This document shows, piece after piece, positions 35,066 through 42,610 of a DNA stretch of 64,000 nucleotides (position 1 is the stretch's first letter; every line of letters begins with the position of its first letter). The notes below the pieces were generated by a model, which worked only from the letters and a program-made list of their open reading frames with translations, made no database searches and was not told where the DNA came from. The translations under genes were made by a program, and so were the position numbers. Where the stretch lies: positions 2,108,001 through 2,172,000 of the forward strand of contig NZ_CP026948.1 of NCBI RefSeq assembly GCF_003070865.1. Reading direction: 5' to 3'. The stretch comes from Corynebacterium liangguodongii (GTDB lineage Bacteria > Actinomycetota > Actinomycetes > Mycobacteriales > Mycobacteriaceae).

Positions 35066-35960
35066 TGGTGATCCTCTTGGTTGCTGCTTTGCGGTCGCCT
35101 TTGACGGCGATGATGATGTGTTGGTGGCGGCGTGTGGTGGTGCGGGCTGCTGTCCACGGCACCCGCATGGTTTTAACCCGCAGGCCGCCTGGTTCGGCGA
35201 GGATGAGCTGGTTGGTGATGTGCAACCCAGCCAGTTTGATGTGGGTGGTGGCGAGCTCGGGCAAGCCACGGAGGTGACCTTTGGAGTCACGGACGTCGGA
35301 GATGACCCACGCGAGGAAGCGGTTTGGCTTGAGTGTGTAGGTGGCTGCTCGCACCATGTCCTGGTGCGCTTTGGTGAATTCTTCCCAGCGCATCATGGAT
35401 AGGTCGCCGTCGCCTACGTTGTAGCGTTCGCGGTTGTGGTAAGGCGGGCAGGTCAGCACAAAGTCTTGTGTTTGTGGCTCGACGGCCTGGTCTCTCCCGT
35501 CCATGTGGAGCCATTCTGGGGTTAGTCCCCACCTACTAGCTACGGCGCGGTTGGCTTCTATTTGGTCGTGGTTGATGTCGCAGCCAGTGTATTCGCGGCC
35601 TAGGTGGGTGGTGACGATGCCGCGCACGGGGCCTCCGGCGCAGGGGTCGTAGACCAGGTCTCCTGGTGCTGATAGCCAGGTGACGAGCAGCTCGGTGAGG
35701 AACGGGTCGAACCGGGAGACTCCCTGTGAGTTGCGGCCGTGGCGGCCAGTGTTAATCATCGCGGGGGCGTGAAGGCGCGGGGTGATGTCGTCCACGCCTT
35801 GGTTGCGCCACCATTTCACTCGTGCTCGCCAGTGCCCAGCGCTTTGGTCGAGGACGGACCATGGCAGCTGCCCATGGATGTCCATGGGTGGGTAGTCCTC
35901 GGGGTTGTCGGCATGCCACTTGCCGTCGCTGTCTCGGTATCCGTGGGCGATGTTTACCAC
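35055..35960 (-). CDS. DNA amino-methyltransferase (N4/N6 type)
   Basis: 301 residues from GTG 35960, chosen because GAGGAGG lies 11 bases upstream; an ATG at 35999 lacks a site. AdoMet motif LVYDPCAGGPVRGIVTTHL and catalytic motif VLTCPPYHN (PPY type). Lacks an obvious restriction partner. Lies between the glycosyltransferase-like and cysH-like genes of the type IV-B operon, overlapping both. Could protect phage DNA or act with the CRISPR module; target sequence unknown. Confidence 0.85.
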   Translation of the reverse strand: MVNIAHGYRDSDGKWHADNPEDYPPMDIHGQLPWSVLDQSAGHWRARVKWWRNQGVDDITPRLHAPAMINTGRHGRNSQGVSRFDPFLTELLVTWLSAPGDLVYDPCAGGPVRGIVTTHLGREYTGCDINHDQIEANRAVASRWGLTPEWLHMDGRDQAVEPQTQDFVLTCPPYHNRERYNVGDGDLSMMRWEEFTKAHQDMVRAATYTLKPNRFLAWVISDVRDSKGHLRGLPELATTHIKLAGLHITNQLILAEPGGLRVKTMRVPWTAARTTTRRHQHIIIAVKGDRKAATKRITNAH

Positions 35961-36739
35961 AGTTGTGGGTCCTCCTCGGTGGGTTGTGTGGTGTGCCATG
36001 GGGGTGGTGCGGCTCGGTGGAAGCCGGATGGGTCTCTGATGACGCAGCCCATGGTGAGCAGTGCTTGGTACGCCCAGGTGACCTCATGCGGGGTAATCCC
36101 CAGCGCGTTGGCGGCGATGCTTGGTGTGGTGACGCGTTTGCGGTCGCGTCGGGCGGGAAGCCACTCCCACACATGGGTGAGGATGTGGTGCGAGTTGGGG
36201 CCTTGGTAGTCGCCTTCGCTGGTGATGTGGCTGCCGGTGGAGGCTGCGCGTGGCACGGCCCTGTGCTCCACCATGGGGCGGGGTGTGGCGTAGAGGGGGG
36301 CCTGGTCGTGGCGCATGGCCATGTCGATACCCGGTTTGCCGCTGTAGGCGGCGAGACGCTGGGCGGTAGCTCGGTCGCAGAGGAAGGCCAGCGAGCTGAT
36401 CCAGCGTAGCCGATTGGGGATGAGCCCGTCCGGGCGTGGGGTGAACCTGCGCCGGTACCAGAAGGTGAGGATCCCCTCACCCGGTTCGTCGAGGTATCGG
36501 GTGATGGTGGGGTCTATGTCGATGTCGTCTTCGGCGTAGAGGATGTGGCTAGCGCCCGACTCTAGCCCAGCAGTCAACGCCTTTTGGGCGGTGGTGAGTT
36601 GTGAGGCGTGGCCGATGGGTAGGGCTGGGTCTTGCTCCACGACCGTGGGGGTGAGTCCGAGCGCGTCGAGCTGGGCGATGGTTGGGATTCGCCAGGTGCG
36701 TCGCTCTGGGATTGTGGGCATGACGGTGGTTAGGCGCAT
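35954..36739 (-). CDS. Glycosyltransferase-like protein with C-terminal winged-helix-like tail
   Basis: 261 residues from ATG 36739. N-terminal MRLTTVMPTIPERRTWRIPT and acidic metal motif YAEDDIDIDP (about residue 68) resemble GT-A glycosyltransferases; GEGILTFWYRRRF and LAFLCDRATAQRL follow. The last 60 residues (TTPSIAANALGITPHEVTWA) look like a winged helix, an unusual join. Overlaps csf3 by 10 bases and the methyltransferase by 7. I do not know it as a standard type IV gene. Sugar transfer to DNA, RNA or protein cannot be told apart. Confidence 0.65.
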   Translation of the reverse strand: MRLTTVMPTIPERRTWRIPTIAQLDALGLTPTVVEQDPALPIGHASQLTTAQKALTAGLESGASHILYAEDDIDIDPTITRYLDEPGEGILTFWYRRRFTPRPDGLIPNRLRWISSLAFLCDRATAQRLAAYSGKPGIDMAMRHDQAPLYATPRPMVEHRAVPRAASTGSHITSEGDYQGPNSHHILTHVWEWLPARRDRKRVTTPSIAANALGITPHEVTWAYQALLTMGCVIRDPSGFHRAAPPPWHTTQPTEEDPQLW

Positions 36740-37323
36740 GCTGTTCTTTCTGTGGGGTGCCAGTAGGGGGCGCGTACCCGCATCACCCGCCCACCCTCCG
36801 CGGGGAGAGGGCGCTTCCTCCACCCACCTGCCGGGCCTGGCTGGACCTCCCAGCCAGCGACCCGGCCATACCCGTTCCTGTGCCTGCCACCCAGGTGGGT
36901 GATGTGGCCGAGCAGCGTGTCGAGCCGTGCCCTGTCGGTGATGGTGGCGTGCCAGCTGATCGTGGTGTAGTGGGTTGCTGCGAGGGTGACGTTTCTCGCC
37001 TTGAGCGGGCCGAGACCCGTGTGGTGCTCCCGCGCCTGCGTGTACGCGGCCATCGCTGTGGAGGCTGGGCGGCGTCGAATCTCCACAGCACTGTGATGCA
37101 CAGGCTCCCCGATGGGGTTGGAGACGCACCACCCCCAGTAGCCGTCCTGCTCCCACCGTGCGAGGGGGAGGTCAAAATCCGGGCATTGGTCGTCGGTGAT
37201 CGGGTCGAGCGTCTCGCCGGCGGCTGCCGCGTGCTGCCATGCTGCCCACGCCAACGGGCCGTCGAGGGGGCCTACCCTACCCACCACGGGGGTACTAAGC
37301 CGTGCAGTGATGGTCACGTCCAC
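36730..37323 (-). CDS. csf3: Csf3 (Cas5-like) subunit of type IV-B CRISPR complex
   Basis: 197 residues from GTG 37323, four bases after the csf2 stop, with GGGGGAG upstream. RAMP-type features: VDVTITARLSTPVVG first strand, GLGPLKARNVTLAATHY, and the Gly-rich loop THLGGRHRNGYGRVAGWEV near residue 155. Cas5-like proteins bind the crRNA 5' handle. Order csf1-cas11-csf2-csf3 matches type IV-B. Confidence 0.85.
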   Translation of the reverse strand: MDVTITARLSTPVVGRVGPLDGPLAWAAWQHAAAAGETLDPITDDQCPDFDLPLARWEQDGYWGWCVSNPIGEPVHHSAVEIRRRPASTAMAAYTQAREHHTGLGPLKARNVTLAATHYTTISWHATITDRARLDTLLGHITHLGGRHRNGYGRVAGWEVQPGPAGGWRKRPLPAEGGRVMRVRAPYWHPTERTACA

Positions 37324-37327
37324 GGCA

Positions 37328-38194
37328 CTACTCCCCCAGGTCGGCGAGGAGGGAGCGGATGTCGTCGGCGTGGTCTGCGACGTGCTCGGCCCACAGCCCG
37401 TAATGGGTGTCCCAGCCCGCGAGGTTGTCCTGGTGGGACAGGGTGGCGGTGCCGTAGCCCTGCGCGGTTTTCGCACCGAGGCGCACCACCCCATCGGGTG
37501 CCCACAGGTGCAGTGCGGCCCCCAGCGCGTCGATATGCGCCCGGGTGGCCGCGGGGGTGAGGGAGACCTCACCGCACAGCACAGCCCCAGGGATGAGGAC
37601 CTGCGTGTCCCAGATCATCTGCGTGGTCTCAACCTCCCCGGCAAGCCGAATGTACTGGCCCGCGGGGCTGCTGGCCTGGTCGTGGCGGGTACCGAACTCC
37701 TCCGACCGGTAGTGGGCGGCTGGGCGGAGCTCGTCGGGGTCGGTGTTAAGGCGGTGCGCGTTTTCCCTACAGGCGAGGATCATGTCACTGGCGCGTAGCG
37801 TGCCGGTGATGATGTCCGACTTGGCGGCGTAGCCGAGCATCGCCAACGTCGGGTAGTGCTCCTCGACGCGGCGCATCATCTCCAGGTCGGTGCGTGCCCC
37901 TGTGGAGGACACGGCCCCACCGGCCCAGAGGAGGTCGACGGCCTGCTTCGTGAGGCTGCCCGGCTCGAGGCCGATGATGCGGGCGGTTTCCCACGCCAAC
38001 GCGTCACGCAGGGCGTGGCGCACACTCGCGGCGGAGAGGAATGGTACGCGGGCGACGGTGCCGTCGGGCTGGAGGACGTCCTGGGTGCGCAGCAGGCTGG
38101 TGTTTCCGGCGCTGCCAGCTCCGTGGTGGAAGGGGGATGTGAGGGTAGCAGACAGGTGGACGGTGGTCGGTGCGGTGGGGGTGATGGTGGTCAT
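37328..38194 (-). CDS. csf2: Csf2 (Cas7-like) backbone subunit
   Basis: 288 residues; ATG 38194 overlaps the cas11-like stop (TAATG). Cas7/RAMP pattern: HLSATLTSPFHHGAGSAGNT, then VPFLSAASVRHALRDALAWE, typical of Csf2. The long middle segment and VVRLGAKTAQGYGTATL with Gly-rich turn near residue 245 complete the fold. Several copies would line the guide RNA. Confidence 0.9.
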   Translation of the reverse strand: MTTITPTAPTTVHLSATLTSPFHHGAGSAGNTSLLRTQDVLQPDGTVARVPFLSAASVRHALRDALAWETARIIGLEPGSLTKQAVDLLWAGGAVSSTGARTDLEMMRRVEEHYPTLAMLGYAAKSDIITGTLRASDMILACRENAHRLNTDPDELRPAAHYRSEEFGTRHDQASSPAGQYIRLAGEVETTQMIWDTQVLIPGAVLCGEVSLTPAATRAHIDALGAALHLWAPDGVVRLGAKTAQGYGTATLSHQDNLAGWDTHYGLWAEHVADHADDIRSLLADLGE

Positions 38195-38568
38195 TAGCGG
38201 GTCTCCTTCAGTGCGGTCTTAGCGGCCTGCAGCTCGGTGTTTTCAATGCGGGCGAGGGCGACGATGTAGACGATGTTCTGGGCGATGTGGCGTGCCCACG
38301 CCGCGTAGTCCTGGTCGATGATTGCCGCGGCGTCCGCGGCATGAGCCGAGGGATCCTTGCCCAGGGCGGGGATTTGCAGTTTGCGGGCCGCGGTGGTGAT
38401 TGCTTGCCCGGCGGTGGATGATCCGGCGGCGGCGGTCTCAATCGCCGTGGTAACCCTGGTGTTCCAGAAGTCGAGGCGGGAGGGCCCGTCTTGGGTGAGG
38501 CTGTCACGCAGCGCGAAGATCAGCTTGATGGTCGCGTAGTCGAGTTCATCGGCTGTAGGTGTAGACAA
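38194..38568 (-). CDS. cas11: Cas11-like small subunit of type IV-B complex
   Basis: 124 residues from a TTG at 38568 with GGAGG five bases upstream, inside the end of csf1. Fully helical (YATIKLIFALRDSLTQDG, ADAAAIIDQDYAAWARHIAQ, LARIENTELQAAKTALKE), as Cse2/Cas11 proteins are. Type IV-B loci carry a small subunit at this place. A later start is possible, but no ATG or GTG lies in the first 90 codons. Confidence 0.75.
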   Translation of the reverse strand: MSTPTADELDYATIKLIFALRDSLTQDGPSRLDFWNTRVTTAIETAAAGSSTAGQAITTAARKLQIPALGKDPSAHAADAAAIIDQDYAAWARHIAQNIVYIVALARIENTELQAAKTALKETR

Positions 38569-39292
38569 TGTTGTCCTCCATGATTGGTTTCGTGATGCAC
38601 CACAGGGCCAGGTCGACCAAGGGTGAGGTTTGGTAGGGGGCGAGGGTGGACTGGTATTCCTGCCACCAGCGCAGCTTCTCGAGGGTTTTGATGTGGTCGG
38701 GGCGTCCGGTCTTGATACTGTCCGCGGGGATCCCGAGGCGGCGTAGTGCCAGCACCGACTCGAAGACGGTTCGCCACTGGGTGGGTGTGGCGGTGATGGT
38801 GGTGTCCTCCATGCGGATCGTCCACTCCCCCACGCCGCGGTTTGTGGTGGCATACGGCAGGACGTGCTTCTGGCCGGATACTGCGACGCACACGACCCAC
38901 TCACCCGCAGGCGGGCTCATGAGCGTGTCAATGATCGGGCGCGTGTTTCCCCGGTTCGTCTGGCACAGCCCCGGCACATGCAGGGGCGCTTTCTCCACAC
39001 TGTCCGGCACATCATGCCCGGGGGCGCACACCCACGACCACATCCGCGGCGAGTCCTTGCCCTTACCCGAGCAGCACCACAGGGCAGCCTGCCCCACCCT
39101 CCCGGTGTGGGCACGCCACAGGGACTGGTCGGTGAAATTCTCCCCCAGTGCGCGAGTGGCGTCGGCGGTGACCTCGCAATACTCCCCGGTGATGGCGCAG
39201 ATGGCCGGTTCGGGTTTGAGGAGTTTTCCTTTCGCCCCGGTCACCCCGGGCCGTCCGGCGGTCTCCCAGATCAGTGTTTGCGCCGCGGTCAT
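38546..39292 (-). CDS. csf1: Csf1-like large subunit of type IV-B complex
   Basis: 248 residues; ATG 39292 overlaps the cas6e-like stop (ATGA). Zinc-finger-like Cys set: CAITGEYC (residues 32-39), ALWCCSGKGKD and SWVCAPGHD. The C-terminus LRWWQEYQSTLAPYQTSPLV then LALWCITKPI fits Csf1. No DinG helicase (csf4) is present, which separates this locus from type IV-A. Confidence 0.82.
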   Translation of the reverse strand: MTAAQTLIWETAGRPGVTGAKGKLLKPEPAICAITGEYCEVTADATRALGENFTDQSLWRAHTGRVGQAALWCCSGKGKDSPRMWSWVCAPGHDVPDSVEKAPLHVPGLCQTNRGNTRPIIDTLMSPPAGEWVVCVAVSGQKHVLPYATTNRGVGEWTIRMEDTTITATPTQWRTVFESVLALRRLGIPADSIKTGRPDHIKTLEKLRWWQEYQSTLAPYQTSPLVDLALWCITKPIMEDNIVYTYSR

Positions 39293-39894
39293 ACGATCCC
39301 CTCCTGCACGATGAGCAGCCCACACCCGTAGGCCTTACCGCGGCCAATGCCGGTCGCCTGCAGCTCCGCCAACCGGGCCTGGTTGGCGACCGTGCCGGTA
39401 CCCGTGTACAGCACACGGTGATGGGTAGTGCGCATCTCGTGCCGCTTCCCCCGAGCCACGGGCAGTCCAGCCGCGTCCAGGTCACGGATGTTGATCGCAC
39501 CCTCGAGCCTGTCCCCAATCCAGCGTTTCCACCCGTCCGGGGTGACAGCAACCCGCTTGCCCCGCTTCCCCATACCCTGCGCTATGGCTCGGGTGGGGTT
39601 GGCGATGATCGCCCACGTGATAGGAGCGCCGGTGATAGGTGTCGTGACCTCCACCGTGTGGGAGTGATCCACAACCCCCGGCATGGCAGTGGGCCAGTGC
39701 ACCGGCTCCTGGTGCTGCACAACCAGCACACCATGCTCCGGCACACCCCACAGGTGCGGGCCAGGGATCACGTGCTTCAGCGTGCGGTGCATCGCCTGCG
39801 AATCACGCTCCAACCGCCGCGCACGACAAGATAACTGGCAAGTGGTGATGAGGGTTTTAGCCCCGCATGATGGCGGGGAACACGCCTGTGTCAT
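39289..39894 (-). CDS. cas6e: Cas6e-like CRISPR RNA endonuclease
   Basis: 201 residues from ATG 39894 (a GTG at 39933 is in frame). Catalytic His likely H36 in DSQAMHRTL; C-terminal Gly-rich loop GIGRGKAYGCGLLIVQEG is typical of Cas6e. E. coli Cas6e has its His at residue 20, so the fold here should begin near residue 17 (TTCQLSCRARRLERD). The first 16 residues are extra and are encoded by a CRISPR-repeat-like hairpin (39853-39883). Cas6e cuts repeat RNA to make guides. First gene of the type IV-B operon. Confidence 0.82.
   Translation of the reverse strand: MTQACSPPSCGAKTLITTCQLSCRARRLERDSQAMHRTLKHVIPGPHLWGVPEHGVLVVQHQEPVHWPTAMPGVVDHSHTVEVTTPITGAPITWAIIANPTRAIAQGMGKRGKRVAVTPDGWKRWIGDRLEGAINIRDLDAAGLPVARGKRHEMRTTHHRVLYTGTGTVANQARLAELQATGIGRGKAYGCGLLIVQEGIV
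39853..39883 (-). CRISPR. Solitary CRISPR-repeat-like hairpin in the cas6e 5' coding end
   Basis: On the minus strand: GTGTTCCCCGC, loop CATCAT, GCGGGG, CTAAAACC. The E. coli type I-E repeat has GTGTTCCCCGC, GCCA, GCGGGG, ATAAACCG. The six-base-pair stem is identical and the part after the stem would match the 8-base handle left by Cas6e. No second copy was seen within 100 bases either side, so it is not an array. Likely an ancestral repeat or a Cas6e regulatory target. Confidence 0.65.
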
Positions 39895-39926
39895 GCGCTC
39901 AACCCTAGCCGATATGTCACCCAATT

Positions 39927-39947
39927 GGGACACTTCGGGATACGTTT
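39927..39947. promoter_or_regulatory. Operator pair 3, ahead of the CRISPR operon
   Basis: GGGACACTTCGGGATAC, half-sites 10 bases apart, 33 bases upstream of the cas6e ATG. Suggests control by the prophage regulator. Confidence 0.6.
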
Positions 39948-39948
39948 G

Positions 39949-40164
39949 TCATGCTGTGTCGGTGTCGAAGTTTTCAGCGATCCACCGTTTGATGTCGGCG
40001 GCGTACCATTCGAGGCGTTTTGGTGGGGCTGGTGGTGGCATTTTGCCTGCGTGGTGCCAGCTGAAGATGGTGGCCGGGCTGTAGCCGATGAGGTTTGCTA
40101 CGTCGGTTGCAGAAAGTCTTTGGTGTGCGCGCCAGTCATTTGCCCGTGCTGCCAAACCCAGCAC
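39949..40164 (-). CDS. Small helix-turn-helix protein (AlpA/MerR-like)
   Basis: 71 residues. HTH LSATDVANLIGYSPATIFSW (about residues 17-36) then HHAGKMPPPAPPKRLEWYAA, the layout of AlpA or excisionase-like DNA binders. It lies immediately upstream of the operator and cas6e and overlaps the dUTPase end. It could regulate the CRISPR operon. Nothing enzymatic. Confidence 0.8.
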   Translation of the reverse strand: MLGLAARANDWRAHQRLSATDVANLIGYSPATIFSWHHAGKMPPPAPPKRLEWYAADIKRWIAENFDTDTA

Positions 40165-40609
40165 CTCCTCTCTCCGACTCGTCGAGAGCGTTAACTTCGC
40201 GCAGTGGTGTGGTGTTGATGGGGAGGAACACGAGTTGGGCGATGCGGTCGCCCCTGTTGACGCGGTGGAGTTCGCGGACCTGGTTGTGCAACAGCACGCA
40301 CACTTCCCCGACGTATCCAGCGTCGATGGTGCCCGGGCTGTTGGCGACCACTACCCCGCGGGACGCCAGTCCGCTGCGGGAGCGGACGTCGCACACCTGC
40401 CCGACAGGCACACCGACAGCGATACCTGTGCGCACCTTGACGGTCTCCCCGGGGCGGATCACTACGGTTTCGTCGGCGTGCACGTCCCACCCAGCGTCCC
40501 ACTCATGCGCCCGGGTGGGTAGGAGGGCTGCTTCGTGGAGGCGCATGACGCGGGGCTGTTCCATGCGTCGCTCCAGTTCTTCGACGTGTTTGTGCGTGAG
40601 GTTGGTCAT
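40136..40609 (-). CDS. dut: Trimeric dUTPase
   Basis: 157 residues. The five dUTPase motifs are visible: EWDAGWDVHA, DVRSRSGLASRG, SPGTIDAGYVGEVCV, RGDRIAQLVF and SERGGAGFGSTG. It hydrolyses dUTP to dUMP, keeping uracil out of phage DNA. The N-terminal 20 residues are an extra helix. Overlaps RusA by four bases. Confidence 0.95.
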   Translation of the reverse strand: MTNLTHKHVEELERRMEQPRVMRLHEAALLPTRAHEWDAGWDVHADETVVIRPGETVKVRTGIAVGVPVGQVCDVRSRSGLASRGVVVANSPGTIDAGYVGEVCVLLHNQVRELHRVNRGDRIAQLVFLPINTTPLREVNALDESERGGAGFGSTGK

Positions 40610-41022
40610 TCGGTGGCCTTTCTGATTGTGATGTGCGCACCCATGGGGTGTTGCTCGTCTGCGTAGCGTTTCTTGGTGTGCCAGTCTGTGATGCGTGAGT
40701 CGTTGGCGATGACGATGCCTTCGAGTGCGTCGCCGATGGCGCGGGCGAGTTTGTCGCTGTCTGGTTTGGTGCCTGGGAGTGGGAAGCGTGGGCGTTTGGG
40801 GCGGGGGAGGTAGAACACGGCATGGACTTCGACCGGCTCGTCCACGGGATCAGCATGGTACCGGGTATGGCAGATGAGGCGGATGGTGTCCATCCATCGT
40901 GCGAGTTCGGGGTTGTCGTGCACCATGACGCCGCGGCCTATGTGGCGCATGGATCCTTTGGGGATGGGTTTGCCGGGAATGAACACGTCGAGTATTGGGG
41001 CAGTGGTGGTTGCGTTAGTCAT
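40606..41022 (-). CDS. rusA: RusA-family Holliday junction resolvase
   Basis: 138 residues from ATG 41022. Motifs VFIPGKPIPKGSMRHIG, then FPLPGTKPDSDKLARAIGDA and VIANDSRITDWHTKKRYA give the metal-binding Asp residues. Resolves junctions in replicating phage DNA. Overlaps the next upstream gene slightly. Confidence 0.92.
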   Translation of the reverse strand: MTNATTTAPILDVFIPGKPIPKGSMRHIGRGVMVHDNPELARWMDTIRLICHTRYHADPVDEPVEVHAVFYLPRPKRPRFPLPGTKPDSDKLARAIGDALEGIVIANDSRITDWHTKKRYADEQHPMGAHITIRKATE

Positions 41023-41269
41023 GTTCCCCCTCCCACGGCGTCCCGTCCGGTTCCCATGCTCGGGGTAGGTCGGGGCGGAGCGTGACAGCCTCCATCGGAG
41101 TGAAGCGTGATAATGTGTCGGTTGCTGGGTTGATGAGTCGGAAGCGCAACCCGCCGTCGCTCCAGTGGTACACGCCACGGATGACCGACAGCTTGCCGCC
41201 TGCCTCGCACCACATCCCGATGCACTCGGAATGCTTCTCTAGCGCCATGTCGGCGAGGGCTTCAGTCAC
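41015..41269 (-). CDS. Small phage protein, paralogue of the next gene
   Basis: 84 residues. MTEALADMALEKHSECIGMW and LPRAWEPDGTPWEGE parallel the upstream gene's MTKTLADMTPEERAECVGMW and LPRAWQPDGTP, so it is a tandem duplicate. The central part is a short beta module (VIRGVYHWSDGGLRFRLINP). Function unknown. Confidence 0.75.
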   Translation of the reverse strand: MTEALADMALEKHSECIGMWCEAGGKLSVIRGVYHWSDGGLRFRLINPATDTLSRFTPMEAVTLRPDLPRAWEPDGTPWEGEHD

Positions 41270-41624
41270 GTTCGACCTCCCACGGGGTGACGTGGCGCTT
41301 CACGATGGTGCCCGCGGGCAGGTCGGGGAAGCCGTACTCGTCCTCGTATTCGCCGTGCTCCCCGATGGTCTCGGTCTGGATGTCCATGCGAATCGGTGTC
41401 CCGTCCGGCTGCCAGGCGCGGGGGAGGTCGAAGCGTGGGATGACGTCTTCCGCGGAGAACCCGAGCACCTCGATCCGAACATTAAAACGAAGAACGTATG
41501 GGGTTCCACCACTTTCGACTCTGTAGAGTACCCCGAGCCGGTTACGCGTCGACGGATAGTGGCACCACATGCCGACGCATTCCGCCCGCTCCTCGGGTGT
41601 CATGTCGGCGAGGGTTTTAGTCAT
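41262..41624 (-). CDS. Small phage protein, paralogue of the previous gene
   Basis: 120 residues from ATG 41624. Same pattern as its neighbour: MTKTLADMTPEERAECVGMW, RVESGGTPYVLRFNVRIEV, FDLPRAWQPDGTPI, with an additional acidic tail. Probably a beta-barrel-like accessory; function unknown. Confidence 0.75.
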   Translation of the reverse strand: MTKTLADMTPEERAECVGMWCHYPSTRNRLGVLYRVESGGTPYVLRFNVRIEVLGFSAEDVIPRFDLPRAWQPDGTPIRMDIQTETIGEHGEYEDEYGFPDLPAGTIVKRHVTPWEVERD

Positions 41625-41973
41625 TGGTGTCTCCTTCCGCCCATTGGGCTGCTGCGAGTAGGGAGTGCGCGAGGTCACGGGCCTGGGCGGGGATTAGGCG
41701 CTTGAACTCCTGATTAAAGTCCTCAATGCCGATTACCGGCTGTCGGTACCTTGTATCGAGCGTTACTGCTAAGGAGTTTTGCATCTCCGCGACTTTCCAC
41801 AGCCAGGGCGCGTCATCATCTGCCCATGCCCTGCCCGGCTCCGGCAATTCCGGCATGAGTAGGCCCGCGTCGGCGAGGGCTTGGGTAATGGCGAGTGCGG
41901 TGCTGGTGGCTGTTGTCTGCTTGCCTAGCACGGTGCGCTCGATGATGCTGCGGGCTTTTTCTTGGTTGTTCAT
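41617..41973 (-). CDS. Phage protein of a local tandem family
   Basis: 118 residues from ATG 41973. Ends IPAQARDLAHSLLAAAQWAE, matching IPPGQARHLAYALLAAANHA in the next gene and ALALLAHARR in the one after. Overlaps both neighbours by four bases or so. Function unknown. Confidence 0.75.
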   Translation of the reverse strand: MNNQEKARSIIERTVLGKQTTATSTALAITQALADAGLLMPELPEPGRAWADDDAPWLWKVAEMQNSLAVTLDTRYRQPVIGIEDFNQEFKRLIPAQARDLAHSLLAAAQWAEGDTND

Positions 41974-42353
41974 TCCTGTACCTCCGCGTGGTTGGCTGCT
42001 GCGAGAAGGGCATACGCCAGGTGGCGCGCCTGCCCTGGAGGAATAACCCCGCCTTGTTTTAGCGACATTAAGACGTGCCCGCCCTTGATGGCATAGACGT
42101 AGTCTTCCGGGTCGATCATTCGATGCTCCCAATACGCCTCGTAACCGGCCACTGTTCGGTCCGGCTCGGGTAGCGTCACCTCGATGGTTCTATCCTGTGT
42201 CCTCGCATCCAGATTTTCCTTCAGGATTCGGGTTAGGTCGTAGGCGAGGCTTTCACGCTGATCGCGGGTGAGTGGGGCATCTTGCCCGTAGCAGTAGATT
42301 TCTCCCGCGAGGAGGTCGCCGATGTATTTGCGCAGGTCGTCGTGGATGCTCAT
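41970..42353 (-). CDS. Phage protein of a local tandem family
   Basis: 127 residues. Holds RTIEVTLPEPDRTVAGYEAY (compare RTITVTLPRPYFSDEWE in the next gene), YVYAIKGGHVLMSLKQGG, and the shared ALLAAANHA end. Tandem duplication is likely. Function unknown. Confidence 0.75.
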   Translation of the reverse strand: MSIHDDLRKYIGDLLAGEIYCYGQDAPLTRDQRESLAYDLTRILKENLDARTQDRTIEVTLPEPDRTVAGYEAYWEHRMIDPEDYVYAIKGGHVLMSLKQGGVIPPGQARHLAYALLAAANHAEVQE

Positions 42354-42610
42354 GTGTTCCTCCTTGCGTGTGCGAGTAGTGCGAGTGCTACCGATTCCGC
42401 TTCATGGTCGAGCATGAAGAAGTCTGCATTTCCAATGCCTATACCGACGGTTCCTGGTTCTTCGCGCCACACCGCCGTCGTACGCTGGCGCTCAAGCTCG
42501 GTATTTTCCCAGGCAACGTCTTCGTGGGTAGTGAATATCGTTTCCCACTCGTCGGAGAAGTAGGGCCGCGGCAGTGTGACGGTGATGGTGCGGTCAATGT
42601 TGCTCACCAT
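42350..42610 (-). CDS. Phage protein of a local tandem family
   Basis: 86 residues from ATG 42610. MVSNIDRTITVTLPRPYFSD at the start and AESVALALLAHARRNT at the end link it to the two genes to its left. Function unknown. Confidence 0.7.
   Translation of the reverse strand: MVSNIDRTITVTLPRPYFSDEWETIFTTHEDVAWENTELERQRTTAVWREEPGTVGIGIGNADFFMLDHEAESVALALLAHARRNT

Noticed and set aside
36739..37156. N-terminal extension of the glycosyltransferase-like gene
   Set aside because: This part is the shadow of csf3; the real start is ATG 36739.
38930..38985. Second CRISPR-repeat-like stretch (GTGTTTCCCCGG) in csf1
   Set aside because: No matching GCGGGG arm at the right distance and no handle; chance similarity.
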